A stretch of 60,774 bases of DNA from JAKACA01 sp050010115 (GTDB lineage: Bacteria; Actinomycetota; Acidimicrobiia; Acidimicrobiales; Bog-793): positions 1 to 60,774 of the forward strand of contig JBEKLQ010000011.1 of the NCBI GenBank assembly GCA_050010115.1, given 5' to 3'. The translations under genes and the position numbers were made by a program. Below the pieces are notes generated by a model that was not told where the DNA came from, did no database searches, and saw nothing but the letters and a program-made list of their open reading frames with translations. Positions within the stretch are counted from its first letter, which is position 1. Each line of letters starts with the position of its first letter. Below are positions 17,542 to 28,962 of this stretch, piece by piece.

Positions 17542-18567
17542 CTAGCTCCAGATCGTCACGTACACCGGCGGGCGGAAGCGGCTCGGCGGCACACCGGACG
17601 AAGGTGTGTGCATCGCATGGGTCGCGTCCGGCGTGGCGACGAAGCGCTGGAAGGCGGCAGCCGAAGGGCTGCGGCGATCGGTGACGAGTGTGGTGGAGTA
17701 CCACATGAGCTCGAGCGGCATGCCTTCCACCGGCAGCGTGACGAGGGAGCCACGAGCGACCTCAGCCGCCACGAGATGGTTGATCGCCGGCGCGATCCCC
17801 TCGGTGTTCTGGGCCGCCGCCCAAGCAGCTGCCTGGCTCGGGAACACACGTATGTTGCGCTCAGGCACGCGCAGGCGTGTGAGGATCTGGTTGACGGGCG
17901 AAGCCGGGTCGGTGGCATCGGGGTCGACCAGCCACGTCTCGTCCACGAGCAGCGGCAGCCGGATCGGCGGCTGGCCCGCTGGCGGACGTTCGGAGGCCGC
18001 CAGCCTCCGGGCAGCGACCGCGAGCCGATGCTCGGGGCTGACCACGAACACGAGGTGGTAGCGGAACAACGGCAGGCACTCGAGCCCGCTGGCTTGCGGC
18101 CCGGAGATCCGGGGGCCTAGCGCCACGTCGGCCAGCCGCTCCTGGAGGACGGCGGCCATCTCCTCGCTTCCCGCCAAGCCGAGGCTGACCTCCGTCGGAC
18201 CGGCCCGCGTCTGGAACGCCGCCAGCAGCGCCGGCGCCACCGACTCGGCGATGGCGTTGGTCGCCGTGACCCTGAGGCGCTCGGGCGCGCCGTTCGCTCG
18301 CCGGATCTCCTCTTCGGCCTCTGCGCCCAGCGCCACCATCTGCGAAGCGATCCCGACCAGGCGCCTGCCTCCCGGAGTGAGCGTCATGCCGTTGGGGGTG
18401 CGTTCGACCAGGTTGTCGCCGAACTGCCGGCGAAGCGCAGCCAGCGCGCCGGAGATCGCCGGCTCCGACACGCCGAGCGTACGGGCCGCCGCCGTGACCG
18501 ATCCAAGGCGGGCGACGAGGACGAACGCCTCCAACTGCGTCAGTGTCACTCCCGATAGGGCTACCAC
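17542..18567 (-). CDS. LysR-family regulator divergent from the CO dehydrogenase operon (CutR-like)
   Basis: A 341-residue LysR-type regulator. The N-terminal winged helix (TLTQLEAFVLVARLGSVTAA, then SEPAISGALAALRRQFG) is followed by a periplasmic-binding-protein-like effector domain. The start is placed at GTG 18567, because a GGAGG sits 10 bp upstream; GTG 18591 is an alternative. In mycobacteria a LysR regulator, CutR, sits in the same divergent position and activates the CO dehydrogenase genes, so the same role is inferred. A dyad matching a LysR box lies in the shared upstream region. Confidence 0.87.
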   Translation of the reverse strand: MVALSGVTLTQLEAFVLVARLGSVTAAARTLGVSEPAISGALAALRRQFGDNLVERTPNGMTLTPGGRRLVGIASQMVALGAEAEEEIRRANGAPERLRVTATNAIAESVAPALLAAFQTRAGPTEVSLGLAGSEEMAAVLQERLADVALGPRISGPQASGLECLPLFRYHLVFVVSPEHRLAVAARRLAASERPPAGQPPIRLPLLVDETWLVDPDATDPASPVNQILTRLRVPERNIRVFPSQAAAWAAAQNTEGIAPAINHLVAAEVARGSLVTLPVEGMPLELMWYSTTLVTDRRSPSAAAFQRFVATPDATHAMHTPSSGVPPSRFRPPVYVTIWS

Positions 18568-18594
18568 ATTGTCCGGACCTCCAAAAGCCACCCC

Positions 18595-18610
18595 TTAAGG
18601 CTTCGCTTAT
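18595..18610. promoter_or_regulatory. Putative LysR operator upstream of coxM
   Basis: ttaaggcttcgcttat is an imperfect dyad (TTAAG-N6-CTTAT) in the divergent region between the LysR gene and coxM, about 115 bp before coxM. This is a usual place and form for a LysR recognition site (T-N11-A). No clear -10/-35 pair was identified. Confidence 0.4.
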
Positions 18611-18723
18611 CTCCCCATTGACCGGAGCACCGGTCGGCGCGAGGGTTAGCGGGTCGAGGCGAGCGTCGTCGGGGAAAGCGCGCTCCAGGCCGCGGCGAAC
18701 ACCACACCGAAGAGGGGGATGCG

Positions 18724-19599
18724 ATGCAGGTACCTGCTCCAGTGGAGTACGAACGGGCGTCATCTGTGGAGGACGCGCTCGCTTTGCTCGAGCGCCACGG
18801 GCCCGAGAGCCGCCTCGTCGCCGGCGGTCACAGCCTCCTCCCGATGATGAAGCTGCGCCTCGCACGACCGGAGGTCCTCATCGACATCAACGACCTCAAA
18901 GAGCTCTCCTACCTGCGGCGTGAGGGGGCCGAGTTCGTGATCGGCGCCATGACGCGCCACCGGGACGTGCTCGAGTCGGCCGAGACCGGGCGCCTGTACC
19001 CGATCCTCCATGACGCCGAGCGGGTCATCGCCGATCCGATCGTCCGCAACCGGGGCACCGTCGGGGGATCGATCTGCCAGGCCGACCCGTCCGAGGACCT
19101 GTCGGCCGTCTTCGCTGCGCTTGGTGCCTCCGCCGTGATCCAGTCGTCGTCGGGCAAGCGGGTCGTGGCCATGGACGACTTCCACCGCGGCCCGTACGCC
19201 ACCGACGTCGGCCCTGCTGAGATGCTGGTCGAAGTGCGGATCCCCATCCGCCCGAACTCCTCCAGCGCGTATGAGAAGGTCGAGCGCCGTGCCGGTGACT
19301 GGGCCATCGTGGCCGCCGGTGCGTCGGTCAGCCTCGACGGCGACACGATCACCCACGCCGGCATCGGGCTCGCCGCCGCAGGCGCCGAGCACTTCCGCTC
19401 CGCCGCCGCCGAAGACTCGCTCCGAGGAAAGCCGGCGAACGAGGAATCCTTCGCCGAGGCGGCGCGCCTGGTATCGGCGAACTGCAACCCGGTCGCCGAC
19501 CAGCGCGGCCCGGAGGACTACAAGCGGCATCTCGCCGGCGAGCTGACACTGAGAGCACTCCGCCGGGCAGCCGCGCGGGCACGAGGACAGGAGGGCTGA
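18724..19599 (+). CDS. coxM: Aerobic CO dehydrogenase medium (FAD) subunit
   Basis: The 291-residue flavoprotein subunit of the molybdenum CO dehydrogenase, which passes electrons from the iron-sulfur clusters through FAD to the respiratory chain. The two FAD motifs are AGGHSLLP at 33-40 and TVGGS at 112-116. A Shine-Dalgarno-like gaggggga precedes the ATG. It is the first gene of coxM-S-L, the gene order typical of form I enzymes, and is 3 bp from coxS. CO oxidation by such enzymes supports energy conservation during starvation in many actinobacteria. Confidence 0.94.
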   Translation: MQVPAPVEYERASSVEDALALLERHGPESRLVAGGHSLLPMMKLRLARPEVLIDINDLKELSYLRREGAEFVIGAMTRHRDVLESAETGRLYPILHDAERVIADPIVRNRGTVGGSICQADPSEDLSAVFAALGASAVIQSSSGKRVVAMDDFHRGPYATDVGPAEMLVEVRIPIRPNSSSAYEKVERRAGDWAIVAAGASVSLDGDTITHAGIGLAAAGAEHFRSAAAEDSLRGKPANEESFAEAARLVSANCNPVADQRGPEDYKRHLAGELTLRALRRAAARARGQEG

Positions 19600-19602
19600 A
19601 CG

Positions 19603-20081
19603 ATGCAGGTGACGATGACGGTGAACGGCGACGAGGTCACCGCGACAATCGAACCTCGCCTGTTGCTGGTCCACTTCATCCGGGACCATCTCGGGCTGAC
19701 AGGCACCCACTGGGGATGCGACACGTCGAACTGCGGGGTGTGCGTGCTCTGGATGGACGGTGAGCCCGTGAAGAGCTGCACGGTGCTCGCGGCGATGGCG
19801 AACGGCCGGACGATCCGGACCGTCGAAGACCTCGAGCAGGGCGGCGAGCTCGACCCGGTACAGCAGGGTTTCGTCGAGGAGCATGGGCTGCAGTGCGGCT
19901 TTTGCACCCCCGGCATGATGATGACCGCCCGTGCCCTGCTCAACCGCAACCCCGATCCCTCGGAACCGGAGATCCGCGAAGCGATCTCCGGCCAGATCTG
20001 CCGCTGCACCGGCTATGAGAACATCGTGAAGGCGATCCGCTGGGCTGCCGAGCACCCGGCGATGTCGGAGGTGAATGCGTG

Positions 20082-20082
<1 letters not shown>
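19603..20082 (+). CDS. coxS: Aerobic CO dehydrogenase small (2Fe-2S) subunit
   Basis: A 159-residue protein with two [2Fe-2S] clusters. The plant-ferredoxin-type cluster uses Cys39, Cys44, Cys47 and Cys59. The helical-domain cluster uses Cys98, Cys101, Cys133 and Cys135 (CGFC...CRC). All eight ligands are present. It relays electrons from the CoxL molybdenum-copper site to CoxM FAD. Its stop overlaps the coxL start region, so coupling is expected. Confidence 0.95.
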
Positions 20083-22450
<2,368 letters not shown>

Positions 22451-22454
<4 letters not shown>

Positions 22455-23467
22455 CGGCACCGGTGCTCGGCTCCCCAGCAGATCTCAACAGCGCGACGCG
22501 TGCTCGCGCAGCCGACCTGCGGACTCGGCGCGTCCCGTTCGTCATGGCCACTGTCGTGCGGGCGGAACGCCCGACGTCCGCCAAGGCGGGCGATGTGGCC
22601 GTCGTGCTGGCGGACGGGACGGTGGAGGGTTTTGTCGGGGGTGAGTGCGCCGAGGCGAGCGTGCGGCACCGGGCGCTGGAGGCCCTCGAGACCGGCCAGC
22701 CGGTCCTGCTACGGATCTCGCCCGGTGCCTCGCCCGGCACCGCACCAGCTCCCGACGGGCCTCCCGGTGCCGACGGCACCCAAGGCGCCTCCCAAGGCCT
22801 GATCACGCTGCACAACCCGTGCCTGTCCGGCGGCACGCTCGAGATCTTCCTCGAGCCTGACCTACCGCCGGCCGTCCTCGTCGTTCACGGGGACTCGCCC
22901 ATCGCGCTGGCACTCGCCTCGCTCGCCGAGCACCTCGGCTACCTCGTCGAGCGCACCGACGCGAGCACGGGCGGACAGCCTGGCGACCTCGCCGGCTCGG
23001 CAGCCGTCGTGGTGGCATCCCACGGTCGTGGCGAGGAAGCCGTGCTCACCGCGGCGGTGCGCGCGGGTGTTCCCTACGTCGGGCTCGTCGCATCCCGAAC
23101 CCGTGGCGGCGCCGTGCTGGACCGCCTGGACCTCCCCGAGGTGGCCAAGTCGCGGATCCGCACGCCGGCGGGCCTCGACTTCGGGGCCCGCAAACCACAG
23201 GAGATCGCACTGTCGATCCTCGCCGAGATCGTGTCGACGCGTCCACGGGACACCGTCCAGCCCGCCGGCGGCGGCGACACCGCTCAGGCCGAGAGCCCCG
23301 CTCCACCGGCGGTCACGGCTGCGATCGACCCGGTTTGCGGCATGACGGTGGCAGTCGTCCCTGGCGCGGTCGGCGCCGAGGACGGAGCAGAGCTTTACTA
23401 CTTCTGCGGATTGGGCTGCCGGGACGCGTTCGTCGCCAACCCGTCCGTCTACTTAGCCAGCCGGTGA
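22451..23467 (+). CDS. XdhC/CoxI-family maturation protein with C-terminal YHS domain
   Basis: A 338-residue protein overlapping coxL by 4 bp. The N-terminal XdhC/CoxI domain (residues 10-110: RRVPFVMATVVRAERPTSAK, FVGGECAE) and the Rossmann-like part (TLEIFLEPDLPPAVLVVHGD) are characteristic of proteins that insert or sulfurate the molybdenum cofactor of xanthine and CO dehydrogenases. Residues 291-338 form a YHS domain with DPVCGM and YYFCGLGC, a cysteine pair module linked to metal handling. The fusion could help deliver copper to the Mo-Cu site; that is inference. It fills the position of coxF/coxI. Confidence 0.87.
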
Positions 23468-24342
23468 GCGGCCTCGTTCCCGACGTCGAGACGCTCATCG
23501 AGCGCCTCGACACGGTCGACTACCTGGCCGACCGAGGGTTGGCGACCGCCCTCTACCTGGCAGTGGAACTGCCACAACCGATCATCTTGGAAGGAGAGGC
23601 CGGCGTCGGCAAGACGGAGGCAGCCAAGAGCCTCGCCCGCGTCCTCGACACGCCCCTGTTGCGGCTCCAGTGCTACGAGGGGATCGACGCTGCCGAGGCG
23701 TTGTACGAGTGGAGCTACTCCCGCCAGCTCTTAGCGATCCGGCTCGCCGAGTCCCATCACGACGACTTGCGCGAGCGGGATCTCTTCACCGCCGAGTACC
23801 TCATCGCCCGCCCGCTGCTGGAAGCGATCGAGCACCCAGGCCCGCGGCCGGCCCTGCTCCTCGTCGACGAGATCGACCGGGCCGATGACGAATTCGAGGC
23901 GTTTCTTCTCGAGCTGCTGGCTGAGTCATCGGTCACCATCCCCGAGCTCGGCACACGCCACGCCGTCCACCCGCCGATCGTCGTGCTCACCTCGAACCGG
24001 ACCCGGGATCTCCACGACGCCTTGAAACGGCGATGCCTGTACCACTGGATCGAGTACCCGGATCTCGCTCAGGCGGTTCGCGTCGTGCGCCGGCGCGTGC
24101 CGGAAGCTGCGACTTTGCTCGCCGACCAGGCCGTTGCCGCTGCGGCCCGGCTGCGGAGCCTCGACGTGCAGAAGCCACCAGGCATCGCCGAGATCATCGA
24201 CTGGGTCGCCGCCCTCACCCTGCTCGGCATCGACCACCTCGATGCGGACGCAGCCGGCATGACACTCGGCTCGGTCCTCAAGTACACCGAAGACCTGGAT
24301 CTCGTCCGCAGCCGCGGCCTCGACTGGGTCGCCGCCGGCTAG
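23464..24342 (+). CDS. coxD: CoxD-type MoxR-family AAA+ ATPase
   Basis: A 292-residue AAA+ chaperone. Walker A is GEAGVGKT at 44-51 and Walker B is LLLVDEID at 131-138; the sensor-1-like VVLTSNRTRDLHDALKRR follows. In Oligotropha, CoxD is needed to assemble the CuSMoO2 active site, working with the VWA protein CoxE. The start is GTG at 23464, overlapping the previous stop (GTGA). Its partner coxE is not downstream here but on the opposite strand 1.4 kb away. Confidence 0.92.
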   Translation: MSGLVPDVETLIERLDTVDYLADRGLATALYLAVELPQPIILEGEAGVGKTEAAKSLARVLDTPLLRLQCYEGIDAAEALYEWSYSRQLLAIRLAESHHDDLRERDLFTAEYLIARPLLEAIEHPGPRPALLLVDEIDRADDEFEAFLLELLAESSVTIPELGTRHAVHPPIVVLTSNRTRDLHDALKRRCLYHWIEYPDLAQAVRVVRRRVPEAATLLADQAVAAAARLRSLDVQKPPGIAEIIDWVAALTLLGIDHLDADAAGMTLGSVLKYTEDLDLVRSRGLDWVAAG

Positions 24343-24373
24343 CAGCGCGAGAGCCGGCCACAAGCGACGCGCC

Positions 24374-25681
24374 TCAAGCGATCGGCCGAGCCGGCTCCGG
24401 CCAGAGCTGCTCGGGCTCTCGCCCCCGGGTCTCGGGGACGAGCCAGAACAGCGCAGCGGCCGCCGCTGCCGGGAGGAACACGACGATCGCGGAGAGGGCC
24501 CACCGGTTGCCGATGTCGGCCACCGCGCCGAACACCACCAGCCCGGCGACGGCACCGGCGACGCCAGCAGCCGTGAACCACCCGGCCACCGATGCCCGCA
24601 CCGACGTCGGGAACAACTCGTTCACAAGCGCACCCAGAGCCGGGGCGAGCACGGAACCGGCCAGCACCCCGAGGATGTAGCCCAGCACCAGCGCGCCACC
24701 AGAGCCGGAGTAGGCCAGCACTCCGAACAAAGCGACCCCGACCATCCCGAATGCGGCAGTCGGCCGCCGTCCGAGGTGGTCGGCCAACCAGCGCCCGACG
24801 ATGAGGCCCATCAGCCCTGCCGCTCCGGACGCCACGACCATGGCAGCGGTGAGACCGCCCGACAGATGCACGACGTTCTGTGCGTAGAGGAACACGAAGC
24901 TGTTCGCCGGACCGGTGATCACCGATATGGCAAAAGCGATCAGCGCCACGACGGCCAGGCGCGCGCGGAACCGGCTACCCACCGGGCCGAGCACCGGCAC
25001 AGGGTGCTCGCTGCTCGCCTCGGCAACGACAAAGCGATCGGGCTCGGTGACCCGATTGCGCACCAGCGCCACCAGGGCCAGCGGTACGAGCGCCAGCGCG
25101 AACACGCCCCGGAAGCCGAGGGCGCTGTGCGCCAGGCTGTGGATCACGGCGATCAGGCCCGCCCCAACGCCGTAACCGGCGGCGACGAGCGCGACCGCCT
25201 TGGCCCTGTCCTTCGAACCCGTCTCCTCGGCCGCGCTCACCTGGGACAGGGCGTTCGTGGCGCTGAGCATCGGCCGGCCACAGGCGAAGATGGCGACGAA
25301 CCACCAATAGCCAGGGCTCGCTGCCGCCAGAGCCGTCAGCGCCAAGCCGACAACGACGGTCACCAGCAGCATCCTCCGGCGGCCCAGCCGGTCGGCCAAC
25401 CCGGCTACCGGGAGAGCGCCGAGCGAGGCGAGGCGGATGATCGCCAGCCCGACGCCGAGCTCGGTACCTGACAGCCCAGCCTGATCGGCAATCGTCGCCC
25501 CGGGGGCGATCCGCCCGAAGGCCTTGGCCACGTCACCGAGGGCCGCCACCGCTCCGTATTGGCCGAAACCCGAAGCCAGCGCCACCAAGGCGACCGCCAC
25601 GATGGAGCGGTCGGTCCAGCGGCGGAGGCGAAGGGCCGGTGCCGGCAAGCCGGCCGCACCGGGGTCAGCGCCTGATGACAT
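24374..25681 (-). CDS. MFS transporter downstream of coxE
   Basis: A 435-residue major facilitator with about 12 predicted membrane segments. Motif A is GLADRLGRRRMLLV in the first half and a counterpart, GRWLADHLGRRP, begins the second half. The C-terminus has PETRGREPE, resembling sugar/metabolite:H+ symporters. The substrate is unknown. It starts 21 bp after coxE and is likely cotranscribed with it, which places a transporter within the CO dehydrogenase region; it converges with coxD. Confidence 0.86.
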   Translation of the reverse strand: MSSGADPGAAGLPAPALRLRRWTDRSIVAVALVALASGFGQYGAVAALGDVAKAFGRIAPGATIADQAGLSGTELGVGLAIIRLASLGALPVAGLADRLGRRRMLLVTVVVGLALTALAAASPGYWWFVAIFACGRPMLSATNALSQVSAAEETGSKDRAKAVALVAAGYGVGAGLIAVIHSLAHSALGFRGVFALALVPLALVALVRNRVTEPDRFVVAEASSEHPVPVLGPVGSRFRARLAVVALIAFAISVITGPANSFVFLYAQNVVHLSGGLTAAMVVASGAAGLMGLIVGRWLADHLGRRPTAAFGMVGVALFGVLAYSGSGGALVLGYILGVLAGSVLAPALGALVNELFPTSVRASVAGWFTAAGVAGAVAGLVVFGAVADIGNRWALSAIVVFLPAAAAAALFWLVPETRGREPEQLWPEPARPIA

Positions 25682-25702
25682 CGTCGCCGCAGATCACTCG
25701 GC

Positions 25703-26905
25703 TCACACGATCGGCAGGGAGACGCACCGGTGCCGGGAACCGGCGATCGCACCAACGAGTTGGTCCAGCGCTGCAAGGCTGTGCCCGCTGACGAGCTCGT
25801 CGCAGTGAGGAAGCGCAGCCGCCATGCCGCCCACGAGCGGATCGTAGCGCGGGTCGGACGTGCGCGGGTTCACCCACACGATCCGGTGCGCAAGCCGCCG
25901 GAGCCGGGCCATCTGCTCTCCGATCAACTCCGGCGCGTCCCGCTCCCAGCCGTCTGACATGATGACCACGACGGCTCCCCGCGCCAGGCCTCGCCGGCCA
26001 TGTGAGTCCAGGAACTCCTTCAACGCCTCGCCGATCCGGGTCCCGCCGTTCCAGTCGGGGGCGGCGGAGGCAGCCCGGGCGAGCGCAGCGCTCAGGTCAC
26101 GGTCGGACAGCGCTCGCGTCAGCCGGGTCAGGCGGGTCGCGAACGTGAACACCTCGGCTCTGGCCAGGCCGGCAGTCGATGCCGCTGCGTGCAGGAAGTG
26201 CACGTACGCCAGGGCATACGGCTCCATTGAGCCCGAGATGTCGCAGATGACGACGAGGCGCCGGGGCACCCGTCGAGGGCTGCGCCTGACGAGGACCAGC
26301 GGATCGCCGGCGCTCTGGCGGCTCAGCCTGAGCGTCGCCCGGAGGTCGAGCTCGTCGCCGCGCCTGTGGCGATGTGATCGCCTCCCCAGCCGCAGTGGCA
26401 ACGCCAGGCGGATCGACCGGAACAGTCGTTGCAGCTCAACCAGGTCGTCCGGCTCGAGGTGCGCAAAGTCCTGGTGCGCCAACCGTTCCTGCGAGCTGGC
26501 GACCCCGATCGTGACCTCTCGGCTCTCGGACTGCTCGGTCGCCGAGAGGCCGGCGCTCGAGGAGCCGCTGCCGGTCAACCTCTGGACGGGCCGGCGCCCC
26601 GCCGGGGCACGGGGCAGCTCAGTCGAGCGGGTCCGCGGCAGGCTCGGCGAGGTCTGATCGCCTCGGTGCTCCGCCACGTCGGCGAGGCCGCGGAAGACCT
26701 GGCCGAACACGGCGTCGAAGACCGGGATCTGCTCGCGGTTCGAGACCAGGGTGACGCGGGCCGTCCAATACAGCTCGGTGAGTGTCACCGGCATCGCAAG
26801 CGTGATCGCCCGGGCGAACCGTCCCGCCTGCTCCGGGCTCATCGTCAGCCCGGCACGTCGCAGCGCCTCCGAGAAACCCGCCGCCAGCTCCCCAAGGTCT
26901 CCCAT
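25703..26905 (-). CDS. coxE: CoxE-type VWA-domain protein
   Basis: A 400-residue protein. Residues 1-150 are the CoxE-specific helical region with a low-complexity Ser/Pro/Arg segment at 82-130. The VWA domain begins near 210 with the MIDAS motif DISGS at 222-226, then WNGGTRIGEAL and IMSDGWERDA. In CO dehydrogenase assembly CoxE acts with the ATPase CoxD. The start is ATG at 26905 (MGDLGELAAGF); an open frame continues upstream without family similarity. It is on the minus strand, separated from coxD by the MFS gene, and 118 bp downstream of the flavin cassette. Confidence 0.9.
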   Translation of the reverse strand: MGDLGELAAGFSEALRRAGLTMSPEQAGRFARAITLAMPVTLTELYWTARVTLVSNREQIPVFDAVFGQVFRGLADVAEHRGDQTSPSLPRTRSTELPRAPAGRRPVQRLTGSGSSSAGLSATEQSESREVTIGVASSQERLAHQDFAHLEPDDLVELQRLFRSIRLALPLRLGRRSHRHRRGDELDLRATLRLSRQSAGDPLVLVRRSPRRVPRRLVVICDISGSMEPYALAYVHFLHAAASTAGLARAEVFTFATRLTRLTRALSDRDLSAALARAASAAPDWNGGTRIGEALKEFLDSHGRRGLARGAVVVIMSDGWERDAPELIGEQMARLRRLAHRIVWVNPRTSDPRYDPLVGGMAAALPHCDELVSGHSLAALDQLVGAIAGSRHRCVSLPIV

Positions 26906-27023
26906 CGATCTCCGCTCTCGGTCAGCTTGCCGGGCACCGAATGGTACGTCGGCGCGCTGCGCCGAGAGGCGCGCTCGCCATCGGACCGGATCTGGGTGTC
27001 TTCCACGCCGAATCAGCCCGCGC

Positions 27024-27647
27024 TCAGTGAACCGCTGCGCGAGTTGCCAGGAACCTTCCGACTTCGGGCGCCACGGCGATTCCGCGCAGTAGGCCGCCAG
27101 CAAGGCAGATGACGAGGAGCCACTGCCGGAGGCCCGCCCCGGCGATCTGGCGGCGTGTCCGGCGCGACCAGTCGCGGGGCGCGAGCTTCGCCGTCTCGAC
27201 GATGTGGCCGAGCACGTGGAGGGTCATCGCACCGAACCACAGCACGAAACTCGCCTTGTGCACCAGCATCACATCCCCCCGCCAATGCAAGGGGACGAAG
27301 AGCAGGGCGATCCCGCTGGCGATGACCACCATGGTCAGCACGACGACGAACGGCCCGAGCAGGCGCAGGGCGGCAGGCGGAGGCCCCTTCTCCCGGTAGG
27401 CAGCGTCCCCCTGGTAGTACTTCACGAAGCGGTATCCGGTCGAGCCCGTCTTTACGAGCACCGGCGGGACCAGCATCATCCCGATCACGACGTGCGCCGT
27501 GGTCAGGCGGCCGATGGCGGGGATGGTGAGGCCCTCCAGGGCCAGGAGCACGAAGATGACCGCAGCCACCGAACCGGTGATGCGCGCATTCGCCTCGACC
27601 CCGGCCCGCCTTGCGGCAACGCGGGCGCGCCGCGCCATCACCTTCAT
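27024..27647 (-). CDS. Integral membrane protein, probable b-type cytochrome-like component
   Basis: A 207-residue membrane protein with about five hydrophobic segments. Histidines within the membrane spans (TTAHVVIGM near residue 53; LVHKASF and LHVLGHIVE near 140-155) are placed as haem ligands would be. The start at ATG 27647 overlaps the apbE stop by 4 bp (ATGA), so it belongs to the flavin cassette; an upstream GTG at 27662 is also in frame. A role in moving electrons across the membrane to the flavinylated protein is inferred from context. Confidence 0.75.
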   Translation of the reverse strand: MKVMARRARVAARRAGVEANARITGSVAAVIFVLLALEGLTIPAIGRLTTAHVVIGMMLVPPVLVKTGSTGYRFVKYYQGDAAYREKGPPPAALRLLGPFVVVLTMVVIASGIALLFVPLHWRGDVMLVHKASFVLWFGAMTLHVLGHIVETAKLAPRDWSRRTRRQIAGAGLRQWLLVICLAGGLLRGIAVAPEVGRFLATRAAVH

Positions 27648-28450
27648 CGGGCGGAGCGACACGGCTGGCGGGTGCCGGCGAGCGGGAAATCCGTTGTCGC
27701 CTCCTCCGTGCCGTCTTCAAGAATCCGGTAGGCGCTGTACCCACGGAGCGCCTCGACCGTGCCGAGGGCGTCGCTGTCGGCGACCATGATTGCGGTAGCG
27801 AGGGCGTCGGCGACCGCGAGCGATGGTCCGCTCACCGTCGCCGACGCCGCCCGGGCTCCCGCCTCTCGGTGCCGCAGCCCGGCAGCGAACGGATCGATCA
27901 AGTGCTCGCCACGCTGGTACCGGCCGGATGTGGCGACCGCGTGCCCGCCGGAGATTTCGACGATGCAGGCAACGGCGTCGGCTCGCCACGGGTGCTGGAC
28001 GCCGATCCGCCATGACGCCTGTCCGTCGCTGGAGCCGTACGTGGCGACGTCCCCGCCACCGTTGACGAGGGCGCCGGCGACGCCCGCGCGAGCCAGGACC
28101 GCCGTCGCCCGCTCGACCGCCCAACCCTTCACCAGCCCGGTCGGGTCGACACCACCCGGCATTGCCCAGGGATCGAACCAACCTCCCGAGATCTCTTTCG
28201 CCGTGGCACACAACTCGAGCACGACCGGGATCTCCTCCGGCAGGTCGCACCAGTCGAGGTCACCGCGCCGATACCGGCTCATCGGGCTCTCGGCCACCCA
28301 GGTGCTGAAGATGCCGTCGAGGCGATGGAGCTCGGCGCAGCTCTCCTCCATCGCCGCGTGGACCTCCGGCGCCGGCAGAGGCCCGGGATCGATGAGGAAC
28401 GACACCACAGTGCCCATCACGGGCTCGTGGTGCCGGACAAGCTCCGTCAT
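27644..28450 (-). CDS. apbE: FAD:protein FMN transferase (ApbE)
   Basis: A 268-residue enzyme that attaches FMN covalently to a Thr or Ser of exported redox proteins. ApbE hallmarks are MGTVVSF at the N-terminus, VDPTGLVKGWAVERA, NGGGDVATYG and ATSGRY. The gene directly follows its presumed substrate, the FMN-binding protein (ATGA overlap), and precedes a membrane protein with another ATGA overlap. No signal peptide is obvious, as in some actinobacterial members. ATG at 28450 is preferred over GTG at 28453. Confidence 0.93.
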   Translation of the reverse strand: MTELVRHHEPVMGTVVSFLIDPGPLPAPEVHAAMEESCAELHRLDGIFSTWVAESPMSRYRRGDLDWCDLPEEIPVVLELCATAKEISGGWFDPWAMPGGVDPTGLVKGWAVERATAVLARAGVAGALVNGGGDVATYGSSDGQASWRIGVQHPWRADAVACIVEISGGHAVATSGRYQRGEHLIDPFAAGLRHREAGARAASATVSGPSLAVADALATAIMVADSDALGTVEALRGYSAYRILEDGTEEATTDFPLAGTRQPCRSAR

Positions 28451-28962
28451 CACTTGATGCCGAGCTGGTCCAAGGCTGACTGGACAGAAGCGGCGTAGCC
28501 CTCACTCGTGTACGTCGCTCCCGAGATGGTCGAGATCTGGGCGCTCTGGGCTGACAGCACCTCGCTCTGCAGCGTCGGGATGATCTGCTGGGCAAGTTGT
28601 TGCGAGTACGACTCGGCGGTCTGCAGCGTGACCACGGACGCTTGCGCGATACGAGTGCCTTGCACCGTGATCTTCACCGAGATCTCGCCGTAGCCGTATT
28701 GCTCGACGGCACCGGTTGCACTTCGTCGGCCTCCCGGCCCCGCGGTCGTGCTCGTCGAGTTGCTCGGCGGTGACGAACCGGTCGGCGTCGTCGGCGTAGT
28801 CGCCTGGGTACCTTGATTCGGCCGGGTGACACCTGCCGGCGTCGCCGCCAAGCTCGACCCAGCTGCAACGTGCGTGACCAGCACCAGGGCGAGCCCGGAT
28901 GCGGTCGCGATCGTCATGAGCCGGCCTCGCCGCATGCTCCTCTCGCCGACACCACGACTCAT
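28450..28962 (-). CDS. Exported FMN-binding domain protein (ApbE substrate)
   Basis: A 170-residue protein with an N-terminal signal or anchor (residues 12-40, Arg-rich then hydrophobic), a Thr/Pro/Ser linker (41-80) and a C-terminal FMN-binding domain. The flavinylation motif SGAT at 147-150, in the context ISGATYTSEGY, gives Thr150 as the FMN acceptor, by analogy with NqrC and RnfG. It is located between the ferric-reductase-like gene and apbE, with ATGA overlaps on both sides. It probably shuttles electrons outside the membrane. Confidence 0.92.
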   Translation of the reverse strand: MSRGVGERSMRRGRLMTIATASGLALVLVTHVAAGSSLAATPAGVTRPNQGTQATTPTTPTGSSPPSNSTSTTAGPGGRRSATGAVEQYGYGEISVKITVQGTRIAQASVVTLQTAESYSQQLAQQIIPTLQSEVLSAQSAQISTISGATYTSEGYAASVQSALDQLGIK

